Shown in pieces: positions 43,208-51,179 of a DNA stretch of 64,000 bases. Source of the DNA: DASWOJ01 sp964250755 (lineage in GTDB: Bacteria > Pseudomonadota > Alphaproteobacteria > Acetobacterales > Acetobacteraceae); NCBI GenBank assembly GCA_964250755.1, contig CAXUHB010000010.1, forward strand, positions 49,169 to 113,168, read 5' to 3'. The notes beneath the pieces are model-generated. The model made no database searches. It was not told the origin of the DNA and saw only the letters and a program-made list of their open reading frames with translations. A program made the translations under genes and the position numbers. The stretch's first letter is position 1. Each line of letters begins with the position of its first letter.

Positions 43208-44083
43208 TCACAAGCGGTGCAGCGGTTCCCCTGGGCTGGGATCAGGGCACCACATGTCCAGGGGGAGGCCGGCGCCCCGCGTCAGGCTTAGCGCCGGCAG
43301 GATCGGTTGCGCAGTGGACCGGGGCTCCACTGCCCACGGGTGCAGCGCACGCGACCACCTGACCTTGCCGACGAAGGCGTTCGTGTTGCTGCGCGGTCGG
43401 CGCGCGCTGTGCCAGCCCCGCCCGCGCACTCTGGCCTCCTGCAGCCAGCCTGCGGCAACAAGGCCCGTGCCGCTCTCGTCCTCCCGCGTGTACGTGATGA
43501 TGCACCGGAACCCCCGCCGCTCCGCCTCCCGCGCCGCGGCGCCAAGGAGCAGCGACGCAGCGTTACAAGCCAAGGCGCTGGCCATGTCGCGCCGGATGCA
43601 CAGCCGGTTCACTTCGAGTATGCCGCGGCCGTTGAGGGCGCGTGCGACTGGGTTGCCGACCATCGCCACCCCGACCGGCGTCGGGCCGTTCAGCGCCGCC
43701 AAGCTGAAGCGGGACGCGACGGGCGACCCGCAGTGGGCATGGTGGCGCGCGACGAAGGCGCGGGCCGCCGCGAAGGCGACCGGGCGCAGCCTGAGCTGCC
43801 AGTCCAGCACCAGGCCGCCCGTGCCGCCGTCGGCGACGCGGCGGAGCCGGTGCCCAGCGAGGGCCTCGACGCCGACGTGGCGCAGCAGCTCGCGCGCCCA
43901 GGCGGGATCGTCGGCGGCCTCCTGGCACAGCGACTCGTGCAGAGCCTCGCAGCACGTCTCCCACATGAACTCGTGGCCCCACACCTCGACCAGTTCGACC
44001 ACCTCCGGCTCGCCGCAGAACCAGCAGCGGACCGAGGCGAGCGGAGCAAGAACGTCCGCGGTGCCCTCACCCTTCGCGGTCAC
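43208..44083 (-). CDS. XF1762-family N-acyltransferase-like protein
   Basis: A 291-residue protein. The C-terminal ~170 residues match the GNAT-like XF1762 family: AARAFVARHHAHCGSP, LEVNRLCIRRD, RRGFRCIITYTREDESG and GRGWHSARRPR. The N-terminal ~100 residues hold CWFCGE and a CC pair that could bind zinc. The GTG start overlaps the previous stop (GTGA). The acceptor is unknown; a modifier of nucleotides, proteins or toxins is possible. Confidence 0.75.
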   Translation of the reverse strand: MTAKGEGTADVLAPLASVRCWFCGEPEVVELVEVWGHEFMWETCCEALHESLCQEAADDPAWARELLRHVGVEALAGHRLRRVADGGTGGLVLDWQLRLRPVAFAAARAFVARHHAHCGSPVASRFSLAALNGPTPVGVAMVGNPVARALNGRGILEVNRLCIRRDMASALACNAASLLLGAAAREAERRGFRCIITYTREDESGTGLVAAGWLQEARVRGRGWHSARRPRSNTNAFVGKVRWSRALHPWAVEPRSTAQPILPALSLTRGAGLPLDMWCPDPSPGEPLHRL

Positions 44084-44553
44084 GGCCGTGCCCTTTCGGG
44101 CAGCTCGCCCGTAACGAAGGCACGGCGCGGGTCGCCCCACGCCGCCTGCTTCCGGTCATAGGCCCGCGCAAGCGCCAGGCCCTCGCGCCCCAGCAGGTCC
44201 AGGCGGATCGAGGGACGGTAGCCCCCCGCTGCCGTCAGCAGCGCCAGGAAGGTGAGGAAGGCGGTGTGCCGAGCCGCCGTCGCGTCCAGCGCCGGCGTGG
44301 GCCGCGGCGCCGGCACGGTGCTGATGTCCGTGCAGAGCGCGCCAGGCACACGCGCCCTGGCCTGCGCGCCGGCGAGCAGGATGGCGGCGTCCTGGCCCAT
44401 CCTGCCGCGCACCAGCACCGTCATGGCCTGCCGGCAGCCGGCCATGCCGGGATAGGTGAAGCTGAAGACGTGCAGCTGCTCGGGGTGCCGCCGCGCCAGA
44501 CGGCGCCGGCGGGACCGGCGCCGGGCCGGTGCCGTGGGGAGCGGGCCGCCCAC
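44080..44553 (-). CDS. Unknown plasmid protein
   Basis: A 157-residue protein from a GTG 4 nt after the previous stop. Arg-rich N-terminus, then LHVFSFTYPGMAG and a helical C-terminal part. No family recognised. It is tightly spaced between two real genes. Confidence 0.55.
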   Translation of the reverse strand: MGGPLPTAPARRRSRRRRLARRHPEQLHVFSFTYPGMAGCRQAMTVLVRGRMGQDAAILLAGAQARARVPGALCTDISTVPAPRPTPALDATAARHTAFLTFLALLTAAGGYRPSIRLDLLGREGLALARAYDRKQAAWGDPRRAFVTGELPERARP

Positions 44554-44556
44554 GGC

Positions 44557-45162
44557 CTACGGCTCCCGCTCGACGGCTGCCACGGTGTCGGGCGAGCCCG
44601 ACATCGTGGCGAGGAAGGCCCTGAAGCGCCCGGCGACGGCGGGGTCGGCCGCGATCTCCTGCCCGACGAAGCTCAGCAGCAGGTCGGTCTGCGCCGGCCC
44701 GGTCCAGTGCTGTGCGACCGAGACGGGGTTGAAGGCGACCGCCGCCGCGTTGGTCGGCTCGCGCAGCCGGGCGGCTTCCTCCCGCAGCCAGTGCTCGGCG
44801 TCCATCCAGCACAGCGAGCGGCGCCCGCCCAGGTCGAGCAGCTGCGCGCCGCCGCCGTAGCCGTCCAGTCTGGGCTTGCTGCAGGTCAGCGTCCAGCAGA
44901 AGCCCCACAGGCCCCGGAGGTCGAACGCCTCGGCGCAGCGCAGCGCGAAGGCGATGACGTGCTCGATGTCGGCGTCCTCGTCGGCATGGAGCCACAGGTC
45001 GGCGCTGCCGGGTGCGTCGTCGGCCTGGGCCGCGAAGCCGATCCACTCGTCGGCCTCCTCCAGCTCGTCCCTGAACTGGCGGTAGAGCGCCAGCGCCGGC
45101 GCGACGTTCTCGGCCGACCCGACCGGGAACAGGGTCGAGAGCAGGGTGTAGTAGTTGGCCAT
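44557..45162 (-). CDS. Paralogue A of a plasmid protein family
   Basis: A 201-residue protein that is clearly related to the 51.2-kb gene: both begin MANYxxxLSTLFPVG and share ENVAPALALYRQF-like, FALRCAEAFDL-like and WGFxWxxTCS, RLDGxGGGAQxLDLG and REP at the very end. This copy lacks the Cys-rich insert of the other. Probably a soluble leading-region factor; function unknown. Confidence 0.75.
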   Translation of the reverse strand: MANYYTLLSTLFPVGSAENVAPALALYRQFRDELEEADEWIGFAAQADDAPGSADLWLHADEDADIEHVIAFALRCAEAFDLRGLWGFCWTLTCSKPRLDGYGGGAQLLDLGGRRSLCWMDAEHWLREEAARLREPTNAAAVAFNPVSVAQHWTGPAQTDLLLSFVGQEIAADPAVAGRFRAFLATMSGSPDTVAAVEREP

Positions 45163-45340
45163 GTGAGGTCTCCGAATGTGAAGGGACCCGCTCGGGGCGG
45201 GCCTGCTGTGGGCGCCGAAGGCGATGACACCGTCAGGTGCGGGGTGCCGTTGGCTGGAGTGGGTTCATCGCCAGGGATGGGTGTCGGCCGCGCCGGTGGC
45301 GCAGCGGAAGGCGGACCCGGCGCGGCCCCGCCGGGCCGCG

Positions 45341-45925
45341 TCAGACGCCGTGGACGGAGTCGTGTTCGTCCAGCGCGACGTCGGCGGCCTCCTCGGGCGG
45401 CACGCGGTCGTCGTACTCGTCCCGCCACACGCGTGGCGGCAGGTCGAGCACGTCAAGGAGGCAGCGGCGGCTGACCTGCCGGGCCTGGCGGCTGGCGACC
45501 AGCAGCCATCCCCAGAACCCCCAGTGGCCGCCGGCATAGGACCAAAGCCGGCCTGTCATGTGCAGCGCCTCCGGCCGGATCGGGCCGTCGCCGGCCAGGT
45601 GGAAGGGCGTGTCCGGCCCGCCCCAGTCGACTACGGTGTCGGGGTTTACGGTGACGGCGTGCCGCGTCGCCGGCACCCGTCCCGGGTCGGGGCCGCGCAC
45701 GGCCCAGCCGAACATGGAGCCGGCCAGCATGGCGCTGACCTGCTCGGGCGTGGGCGGGTCGGGCAGCGTGGCGTTGAGCTGCTCGGGTGTCGCCCTGCCC
45801 ACCTCGGGCCAGAAGCCGAGCTGGCCGCGGATGATGAGCACGGTCCCGCCAGTGCCCGGGTGCCGCGCGTAGCAGCGCACGGGCAGGCCAGCAGGGTCGG
45901 TCGGTCGGGCAGGGTTGTCCGGCAT
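45341..45925 (-). CDS. Unknown plasmid protein
   Basis: A 194-residue protein with a strand-rich start (VRCYARHPGTGGTVLIIRG), a Trp-rich middle (GGHWGFWGWLLVASR) and an acidic end (EEAADVALDEHDSVHG). No family recognised. A small hairpin element stands 24 bp before the ATG. Confidence 0.65.
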   Translation of the reverse strand: MPDNPARPTDPAGLPVRCYARHPGTGGTVLIIRGQLGFWPEVGRATPEQLNATLPDPPTPEQVSAMLAGSMFGWAVRGPDPGRVPATRHAVTVNPDTVVDWGGPDTPFHLAGDGPIRPEALHMTGRLWSYAGGHWGFWGWLLVASRQARQVSRRCLLDVLDLPPRVWRDEYDDRVPPEEAADVALDEHDSVHGV

Positions 45926-45948
45926 GGCTTTCAGCCCTTCACTGGAGC

Positions 45949-45982
45949 GGCAACGGCGGGACCGGGTCCTCACCGTTGTCCG
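45949..45982 (-). promoter_or_regulatory. Short leading-region hairpin element
   Basis: GGCAACGG (45949-45956) pairs with CCGTTGTC (45973-45980) around a loop with CGGGACCGGGTCCT. The stem sequence equals the variant in the ssb element with the two arms exchanged. Confidence 0.45.
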
Positions 45983-46074
45983 GGGATGGTGCGGGACGGC
46001 CGCGGACGGGCCGGGAGTTTCCATCCCGCTCATGGCGCGTCCACCTGGGCCAGCGCCGACCGCACACGCAGCCG

Positions 46075-46399
46075 CTACTGCGCGAAGGGGTCCACCAGGT
46101 CGGCGCCGGACACGCCTTCGTCGCCGCCGAACCCCGGCCGGTCGCACAGGGCCTGGCCCAGCAGTTCCGGCCATTCCCTCGCTCGCCGCGAACAGCGCCG
46201 CGTCCCGGCGCGCGAGCGCCTGTTCCACCGGGTTCGGCCCGTTCGGGTGCGCCCGCCCAACCCACAGCCCGCCTGCCTGCACGCCCCGGGTCCGCAACGA
46301 CGTGCCGCCGTGCATGGCCTGGGTCATCGGCACGAGCGTCCATGGTTTGTCGAGCCGGACCCCCAAATCCAAGGGTGTGGACCCTTCCCTGCCGCTCAC
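46075..46399 (-). pseudogene. Small gene broken by a frameshift
   Basis: From a GTG at 46399 that overlaps the previous stop, the frame gives STPLDLGVRLDKPWTLVPM and on to QALARRDAALFAAS. Near 46190 the coding sense moves to another frame that continues REWPELLGQALCDRPGFGG and ends VDPFAQ at 46075. The two halves read as one protein of about 108 residues with a one-base shift. Either a decayed gene or a sequence error. Confidence 0.5.
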
Positions 46400-46536
46400 C
46401 GCCCCGCTTCCATGCTGTGCGCCGGCACCGTCGAGGCATCGTCCGTCAGCAAGCCCGGCGCTGCCAGCAGCGCGTGGAGCAGCGTGGCGAGCAGGGCCGC
46501 CCCTGCCGCCAGCCTCCATCCATTCCTGTTCCTCAT
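46396..46536 (-). CDS. 46-residue membrane protein (paralogue of 53.6-kb gene)
   Basis: A micro-protein with a basic start (MRNRNGWRL) and one hydrophobic segment (AAGAALLATLLHALLAAPG), then a short polar tail. The AAPGLLTDD stretch parallels ATPGLVSNR of the 53.6-kb protein, and both genes are preceded by the same type of hairpin element 50 bp upstream. It overlaps the broken gene by GTGA. Confidence 0.6.
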   Translation of the reverse strand: MRNRNGWRLAAGAALLATLLHALLAAPGLLTDDASTVPAHSMEAGR

Positions 46537-46585
46537 CCCGCCCGTTTCCCTGGTCAGGTCCTCCCCTCGAAGACCCGGCCCAGGC

Positions 46586-46673
46586 GCCGACGCACGGCGG
46601 ACGGGGCAAGGGCGCGCCGCTTGGCGCGGGGCCGCTTGCGGCCGCACCCTTGCGGCGGCCGGCGTGCGTCGGC
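46586..46673 (-). promoter_or_regulatory. Leading-region hairpin element at 46.6 kb
   Basis: GCAAGGG (46606-46612) with CCCTTGC (46647-46653). The outer stem GCCGACGCACGGCGG/CCGGCGTGCGTCGGC (46586/46659) pairs 14 of 15. The loop is nearly the same as in the 53.8-kb copy (GGGCGCGCCGC, then GCGGCCGCACCC). Confidence 0.6.
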
Positions 46674-46720
46674 AGCCCTTTCCGTCTCCCCGCACTCTCC
46701 TGCTTGCTACCAGATCCTGC

Positions 46721-47605
46721 TCACGGCTTCGGACCCGGCCTCGGCCTGGGCGTCCCGTCCGGTTCCGGACCGGGCTTCTCCTCCGCGCTCGGAGTTGTCT
46801 CCCGTTCCGCCTTCAGCCGCTCCTCGAAGGCGCGGATGCGCTCGGCGATGGGGACCGGAGGCGGGTCCCACGGCATCGGCGCCGCCGGCGCGGGCGGGCG
46901 CATGGCGTCGAGGGTCCTGCCCATCACCAGGAACTTGTCGCCAGGGGGAGCGACAGCGCCCATGGCTGAGCCGAGGCCGGGCAAGGTGCGGAGGCGCTCG
47001 GCGTCCTGGGCGACGCTGGCCGCGGGACGCCGGACATGCGGGGCCAGGAGGACGTCGAGCACCCGGCCTGGCCGCTCCAGCTCGCGCGTCAGCGCAAGGA
47101 GGTAGTCCGCCTTGCCCACGTCCTCCCACGCGATGCGGATGCCGGCGCGGCGACACAGCTCGGCATGCACCGTCATGAGGGTCCGCCCGTTGCCGTCGAG
47201 CATGGGATGCCCGTGGCAGAGCAGGCCCATGATCTCGCCGGGCTTGGCCCGCACCTGCGCGAGGTCGGCGGCCATGCCAAGGGCGTGCTCGACCGCGCGA
47301 CGGGCATCCAGGGGATGGGCGAACAGGTCGTAGCGCCCTGCCTTCCCCACGGCGAGCTGCGCGGCGGTTGCCTCGCGGTCCTGCCCGGCCCAAGGGTAGA
47401 CGTCGCCGAACAGGCGCTTGTGGGTGTCGAGGACATCCTGGTAGCCGAGCGGGCGACCCGTGACCCGCAGCGCGGAGAGAGCCTCCTCGACGTTCAACCG
47501 GAACGCGGTGTGCTCGAAGAGCTTCACCGCCTCAGGACCCTTCAGCCCTTTCGTGTTCCGCAGGTAACCGCGGGTGTCGAAATCCCCAAAGGGATCGAAG
47601 GTCAT
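46721..47605 (-). CDS. Fic/DOC family protein (toxin of a Fic module)
   Basis: A 294-residue Fic protein. The motif HPMLDGNGRTLM near residue 132-143 keeps the catalytic His and GNGR but the final Arg of HPFxxGNGRxxR is Met, which may weaken or change the activity. The N-terminus (GYLRNTKGLKGPEAVKLFE) resembles VbhT/BepA-like Fic domains. The C-terminal 100 residues are Pro-rich. No inhibitory helix is in this chain, so control should come from the small gene just upstream, which overlaps it (ATGA). Confidence 0.85.
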   Translation of the reverse strand: MTFDPFGDFDTRGYLRNTKGLKGPEAVKLFEHTAFRLNVEEALSALRVTGRPLGYQDVLDTHKRLFGDVYPWAGQDREATAAQLAVGKAGRYDLFAHPLDARRAVEHALGMAADLAQVRAKPGEIMGLLCHGHPMLDGNGRTLMTVHAELCRRAGIRIAWEDVGKADYLLALTRELERPGRVLDVLLAPHVRRPAASVAQDAERLRTLPGLGSAMGAVAPPGDKFLVMGRTLDAMRPPAPAAPMPWDPPPVPIAERIRAFEERLKAERETTPSAEEKPGPEPDGTPRPRPGPKP

Positions 47606-47883
47606 CCCCTCGTTTGCACCAGGTGGTCGCCGTAGAGGCTGGCTGCCTGGTGACTGTCCAGCACGCCTGCGCGCTTCAGGGCAACCACCAGGTCGGCGAT
47701 TTCGTCCCGAGGCACCTCGGCGTCCGACAAGCGCGACACGTCGGCTGCAAAGGCGTCAACCGGCGCGGCCTCATAGGCGACCCCGTGCCGGCGGGCGAGG
47801 GCACGAAGGGTTTCAGCCGCTGAGGCGGTCCCGGCGGTCACGTCGGCGCCGACAGCCGGGGCAGGCATGGTCAAGTCGCTCAT
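47602..47883 (-). CDS. Candidate Fic antitoxin (VbhA-like position)
   Basis: A 93-residue helical protein with GGAGGAG before the ATG, translated directly before the Fic gene. It has three predicted helices; SRLSDAEVPRDEIADLVVALKRAGV is the most conserved-looking part. Small class I Fic inhibitors of this size carry an (S/T)xxxE(G/N) helix; a clear match is not seen, so the assignment rests on gene order. Confidence 0.65.
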   Translation of the reverse strand: MSDLTMPAPAVGADVTAGTASAAETLRALARRHGVAYEAAPVDAFAADVSRLSDAEVPRDEIADLVVALKRAGVLDSHQAASLYGDHLVQTRG

Positions 47884-47906
47884 GATGCTCCTCCACCTAG
47901 CGTGAC

Positions 47907-47936
47907 ACTATAACCGCCTCCAGCCGGATTGTCCAA
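47907..47936 (-). promoter_or_regulatory. Promoter of the Fic module
   Basis: On the minus strand TTGGAC (47936-47931) and TATAGT (47912-47907) are 18 bp apart, 24 bp before the antitoxin ATG. The following 47937-48304 stretch contains no gene that I can support. Confidence 0.6.
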
Positions 47937-48304
47937 GTGAAGCAGGCGCTTAGCCGAGATCGACGGAGGGTGCTGCCCTCGATTTCGGCTCAGGGCGTGT
48001 GGGGCAACCCGGGACCGTCATCGCCCGGCATGCAGCTGGCGGACGGCCGTGACCATCCCTCCTTCGCCGATCTCTTCCTCATCATGCAGTCCCATGGGTG
48101 CCTGCCCGTTATCGAAGCAGGATGAGCGCTCGACCATCAGCGTGGCCTGTCCTTCCCGGAACGCATGTCCTGATTGGCCTGGGCTCGACCAAACGAGACA
48201 GACCGACGGGCTCAAGACTGTTCGCAGGGCATGGTCTCCCCTGGTGCAGGCTGACGTCGCCTGGCCCGCGGCTGCAACCGGCAAGGATCGCGGCGTCGTG
48301 GCAT

Positions 48305-48640
48305 TCAGAGTATTTCGACATGGCAGTTGTATCCATGGACAAGGACCAGCTCGCCCTCGGCATCGTTGTCCGTGGTGAGGATCGTGAACTCGCAATCCAG
48401 CATCCAGGCGCCGGCCTCGTCGCGCTCGCCACCGACGATGACGCCCTCGTACCAGGCCGAGCCGTCATGGGCCTCGGCAAAGACGAGGGTGTCGGTCAGG
48501 CTGTTGCCGGTGACGGGGTGGCTGCACCGCAGGCGCCTGCGCTCGGGCAACTGGGAGAAGGCAGCCGCGAGCGCAGCCAGCGCCGCTTCGTGCCTCGCTT
48601 GCGCGTCCGGGTCCCGCGCGCGGCCCACGGGCGCGCTCAC
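48305..48640 (-). CDS. Unknown protein coupled to the TOPRIM gene
   Basis: A 111-residue protein from a GTG overlapping the previous stop (GTGA). Helical start, then a strand-rich acidic half (DGSAWYEGVIVGGERDEAG, LTTDNDAEGELVLVHGYN). No family recognised. Confidence 0.62.
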   Translation of the reverse strand: MSAPVGRARDPDAQARHEAALAALAAAFSQLPERRRLRCSHPVTGNSLTDTLVFAEAHDGSAWYEGVIVGGERDEAGAWMLDCEFTILTTDNDAEGELVLVHGYNCHVEIL

Positions 48641-49839
48641 GGCGCTGACCCGTAACCGGGCGAGGGCGGACGCGGCGCTTCGGGCTGCGGGTTGGCCGAG
48701 CCCCCTGCCCTGCCCTTCGCGGCCATCGCCTCGGCCGCCCGCAGCGCGTCCCGCTCCTCGTAGGCGCGGACGCGCTCGGCGAGGCGGACCGGCGACGCCG
48801 CCCAAGGCACCGGCGTGGCTGGCGGGGACGGCTGCATCGCCTTCACCACAGCCTCCAGCGCGGACGAGGTGCGCGGCCGTGCCGAGCGGGACGGAGCGGC
48901 GCCGCACGCCTTGAGGACGAGGTCCCAGTCCTTGTGCCCAACTGGCGCCTTGCGCTCGACCGGCAAGGCCACCTCCGCCGCCAGCTCGGCCAGGCGCACG
49001 GCGTAGCGGTCGCCGGCCAGGTCGGCGTCGGTCGCGGCGACCAGCACGGTGCCGGGACGCCTGGCGAGCGCTTCCATCTCCTGCTTGAGGCAGGCGACCG
49101 TCAGCGGCCCCATGCCGCCCGCGGTGCCGACGTAGAGCGTGTCGGCGCGCAGGCCTTCCAGCGCCGCCAGGCCCATGGCCTTGATCGGCGCCTCCAGCAC
49201 GGCAAGCCTGGTGGGCGGCTCGGCGCCGGGCTGCAGCCGGAACAGGGACTTGTCGCCGTCGGCCGAGAAGCCCCGGTAGTTCGGCCCGCGCATCTCGATG
49301 CCGGTGAGCGCCCCCTGCCCGTCCCGGTGCGCGAACCAGGCGCTGGCATACGGACCCTCGCGCAGGGCGTCGGCCCGGGTCGCGGCCAGGACCACCTCCG
49401 GGGTCAGCCCGCGCTCCCCGGTCAGGTATGTCCAGGTCGGCGAACCCGGGGCGACGGGCTTGTGGGCGGCCCAGCGCTGCCCGGGCGGCAGCGCCGGCGC
49501 CTTCTCCTTCGGCGCGCGCTCGGCCGCCGGGTAGGACGGCGCGAGGCCGACCAGTTCCCGCAACTGCCGGCGCACCTGGCCGAAGTTGAGCCGCCGGTCG
49601 AGGTGCTGGGCCAGCTTGAAGACGTCGCCCTTGGCGGCGCTGCCCGGGTCCCACCAGCCCTGTCCGTCGTGGTTGACGATGACAATCTCGCCCTCGCCGC
49701 GGCGGTACTTCATGTTGGCCCGGCTGCTCTCCCGCTGGTCCAGCTTCCAGCCGGTCCTCTCCAGCAGGACCGCGCAGCTCACCCCTGCCCGCAATTGCTC
49801 AAGCTCCTGCCGCTCCGCCTCCGGGTCGCGCCTGTTCAT
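48637..49839 (-). CDS. DUF3991/TOPRIM protein (plasmid primase-like)
   Basis: A 400-residue protein. The N-terminal DUF3991 part (GWWDPGSAAKGDVFKLAQHL) precedes a TOPRIM fold with the Glu strand LAVLEAPIKAMGL near 211-223 and the DxD-like VAATDADLAGDRYA near 266-279. The C-terminal 80 residues are Pro/Ala-rich. TOPRIM proteins of this plan are common on conjugative plasmids and are thought to act in priming or nicking of incoming DNA. A hairpin element and a regulon-motif copy lie upstream. Confidence 0.85.
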   Translation of the reverse strand: MNRRDPEAERQELEQLRAGVSCAVLLERTGWKLDQRESSRANMKYRRGEGEIVIVNHDGQGWWDPGSAAKGDVFKLAQHLDRRLNFGQVRRQLRELVGLAPSYPAAERAPKEKAPALPPGQRWAAHKPVAPGSPTWTYLTGERGLTPEVVLAATRADALREGPYASAWFAHRDGQGALTGIEMRGPNYRGFSADGDKSLFRLQPGAEPPTRLAVLEAPIKAMGLAALEGLRADTLYVGTAGGMGPLTVACLKQEMEALARRPGTVLVAATDADLAGDRYAVRLAELAAEVALPVERKAPVGHKDWDLVLKACGAAPSRSARPRTSSALEAVVKAMQPSPPATPVPWAASPVRLAERVRAYEERDALRAAEAMAAKGRAGGSANPQPEAPRPPSPGYGSAP

Positions 49840-49951
49840 CGCACCGTGCTCCGCTCATGGGTTGGACGGGCGAAGCCGGGCGCGGGCGCTCCTGCGCCCC
49901 TGCACCGGTGAACTTTGCCCTGACCTCTTCCCCGGGCCGCGTGCCGAGTGC

Positions 49952-50004
49952 GGGGCAAGGGCGGGCGCCGTGCGCCCGGGAGCGGAGCGACGAACCCTTG
50001 CGGC
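49952..50004 (-). promoter_or_regulatory. Leading-region hairpin element upstream of TOPRIM gene
   Basis: GCAAGGG (49955-49961) with CCCTTGC (49995-50001) around GGGCGCC/GGCGCCC-type inner pairing and CGGGAGCGGAGCGACGAACC, shared with the ParB-like copy. Confidence 0.55.
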
Positions 50005-50075
50005 GCGCGCAGCGCAGGCGGTATGGCCACGGTGTCCGGTCCTTCCCTGCTTCACCTCCCTCCGGTGTCAGGAGT

Positions 50076-50089
50076 CCCGTTGCGAACCA
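50076..50089 (-). promoter_or_regulatory. Transfer-regulon motif upstream of TOPRIM gene
   Basis: On the minus strand TGGTTCGCAACGGG, identical to the copy before dotD (17 bases, TGCTGGTTCGCAACGGG, are shared). It lies about 75 bp upstream of the hairpin element and 237 bp before the TOPRIM ATG. Confidence 0.45.
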
Positions 50090-50247
50090 GCATGGTGGTC
50101 TCACGCGCCGCGGCAGTTTTCCTGGGCAGCGGGGTCCATCGGGCGTGGTCCGCGTCGTCCCGGGCGGATGCGGGTGGCCCGCATTGGGATCCACCCGGCT
50201 GCGCCCGGCGCGGCGCGGGCGACCGGTAAGGACAGGGGACCGCAAGG

Positions 50248-50682
50248 GTGACGCGAGCTGACGGCTTCTACTGGGTCCGGATCGTCGAGCATGGCTCGCG
50301 GACCATCTTGCTCCATCGCGACGGCGCCTGGATCGCCGACGTGGACACGGCCGAGGCGGACGTCGAAGTGCTCGCCGGCCCCCTCCTCCCACCCACGCCC
50401 GCGGAGCTTGCGCGGCAGGAGGCGCACTTCGCGGCCCGGCTTGAGGCCGAGTGGAAGCGGCATGGCTGCGACCCGCGCTGGGACGGGCGCTGGCTGCAGG
50501 GCTTCTACTGGGTGCGGTGCGCAGGCGCCGCCGATCCGGAGATCGCTCTGTTCATGGAGGGCACCTGGGGCGGGCTGGACTGGGAGGAGGACTGGTACGT
50601 CCGCGAAGGTGAGCCTGGCCCAGAGGTGCTGGCCGGTCCCCTAAATGCGCCCGGGACGGACCCAGGGAGTTCACCAGGCTGA
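50248..50682 (+). CDS. Two-repeat small protein on the opposite strand
   Basis: A 144-residue protein from a GTG. It contains an internal duplication: GFYWVRIVEHGSRTILLHRD and VEVLAGPL in the first half, GFYWVRCAGAADPEIALFME and PEVLAGPLNAP in the second. Trp- and acid-rich. Family not recognised. The second of only two plus-strand genes in the leading block. Confidence 0.65.
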   Translation: MTRADGFYWVRIVEHGSRTILLHRDGAWIADVDTAEADVEVLAGPLLPPTPAELARQEAHFAARLEAEWKRHGCDPRWDGRWLQGFYWVRCAGAADPEIALFMEGTWGGLDWEEDWYVREGEPGPEVLAGPLNAPGTDPGSSPG

Positions 50683-50753
50683 ACGTCAGCCAGTCGGAAA
50701 CGGCGGCCCTTCGACTCGTCCGCGCGGAACCGCGTCACGGGTGGCAGAAAGGA

Positions 50754-50779
50754 GGCGGTTCCCCTCGAGGGGAACCGCC
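50754..50779. promoter_or_regulatory. 26-bp perfect palindrome
   Basis: GGCGGTTCCCCTC followed directly by its reverse complement, centred on CTCGAG. It follows the 50.2-kb gene by 71 bp. With no loop it is unlikely to be a good RNA hairpin terminator and more likely binds a dimeric protein or a recombinase. Confidence 0.5.
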
Positions 50780-50828
50780 AAAGTCCAGGGAGGAAACGTC
50801 TTGCAAGTATGACAAGCGATCATGTTGC

Positions 50829-50870
50829 AACCTGACCCTACCCCCTCCTGGCTGGGGGGCAAGTCAGGTT
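50829..50870. terminator. Stem-loop with T-run
   Basis: AACCTGAC (50829-50836) pairs with GTCAGGTT (50863-50870), with an inner CCCCC/GGGGG pairing and TTTTGC next to it. It may end the plus-strand 50.2-kb transcript or the minus-strand gene. No gene is supported between 50683 and 51179. Confidence 0.45.
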
Positions 50871-51179
50871 TTGCAGCGCAGCCTCGTCCATGGTGCGTGG
50901 CGCCCTCAGGCCGTTCTCCGGCAAGCCAACAGCGAAGAACACCGGGTCCATGCCTGGCGCCGGTGCGACACTCGGGCGCAATGGCAACCGCCATGCTGAT
51001 GTCTCACAGAGGCACAGGTGCGCGAAGCCCTCGGACACCTCGGCATCAAGGGCAATCCCTGGGCGGGGCGAACCAGCCGGTGTGGCGCTATCTGCCCATG
51101 CCGGTCCTCGGTGCAGGAACAGCTTCGCCTGAGTCGCTGAAAACGTGGGCCAGTGCCGGCATGCTGCACCAACCGCGAC

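Noticed and set aside
47937..48304. Frames on both strands between the Fic module and the TOPRIM-coupled gene
   Set aside because: No ribosome site, no domain and no supportive spacing; treated as non-coding.
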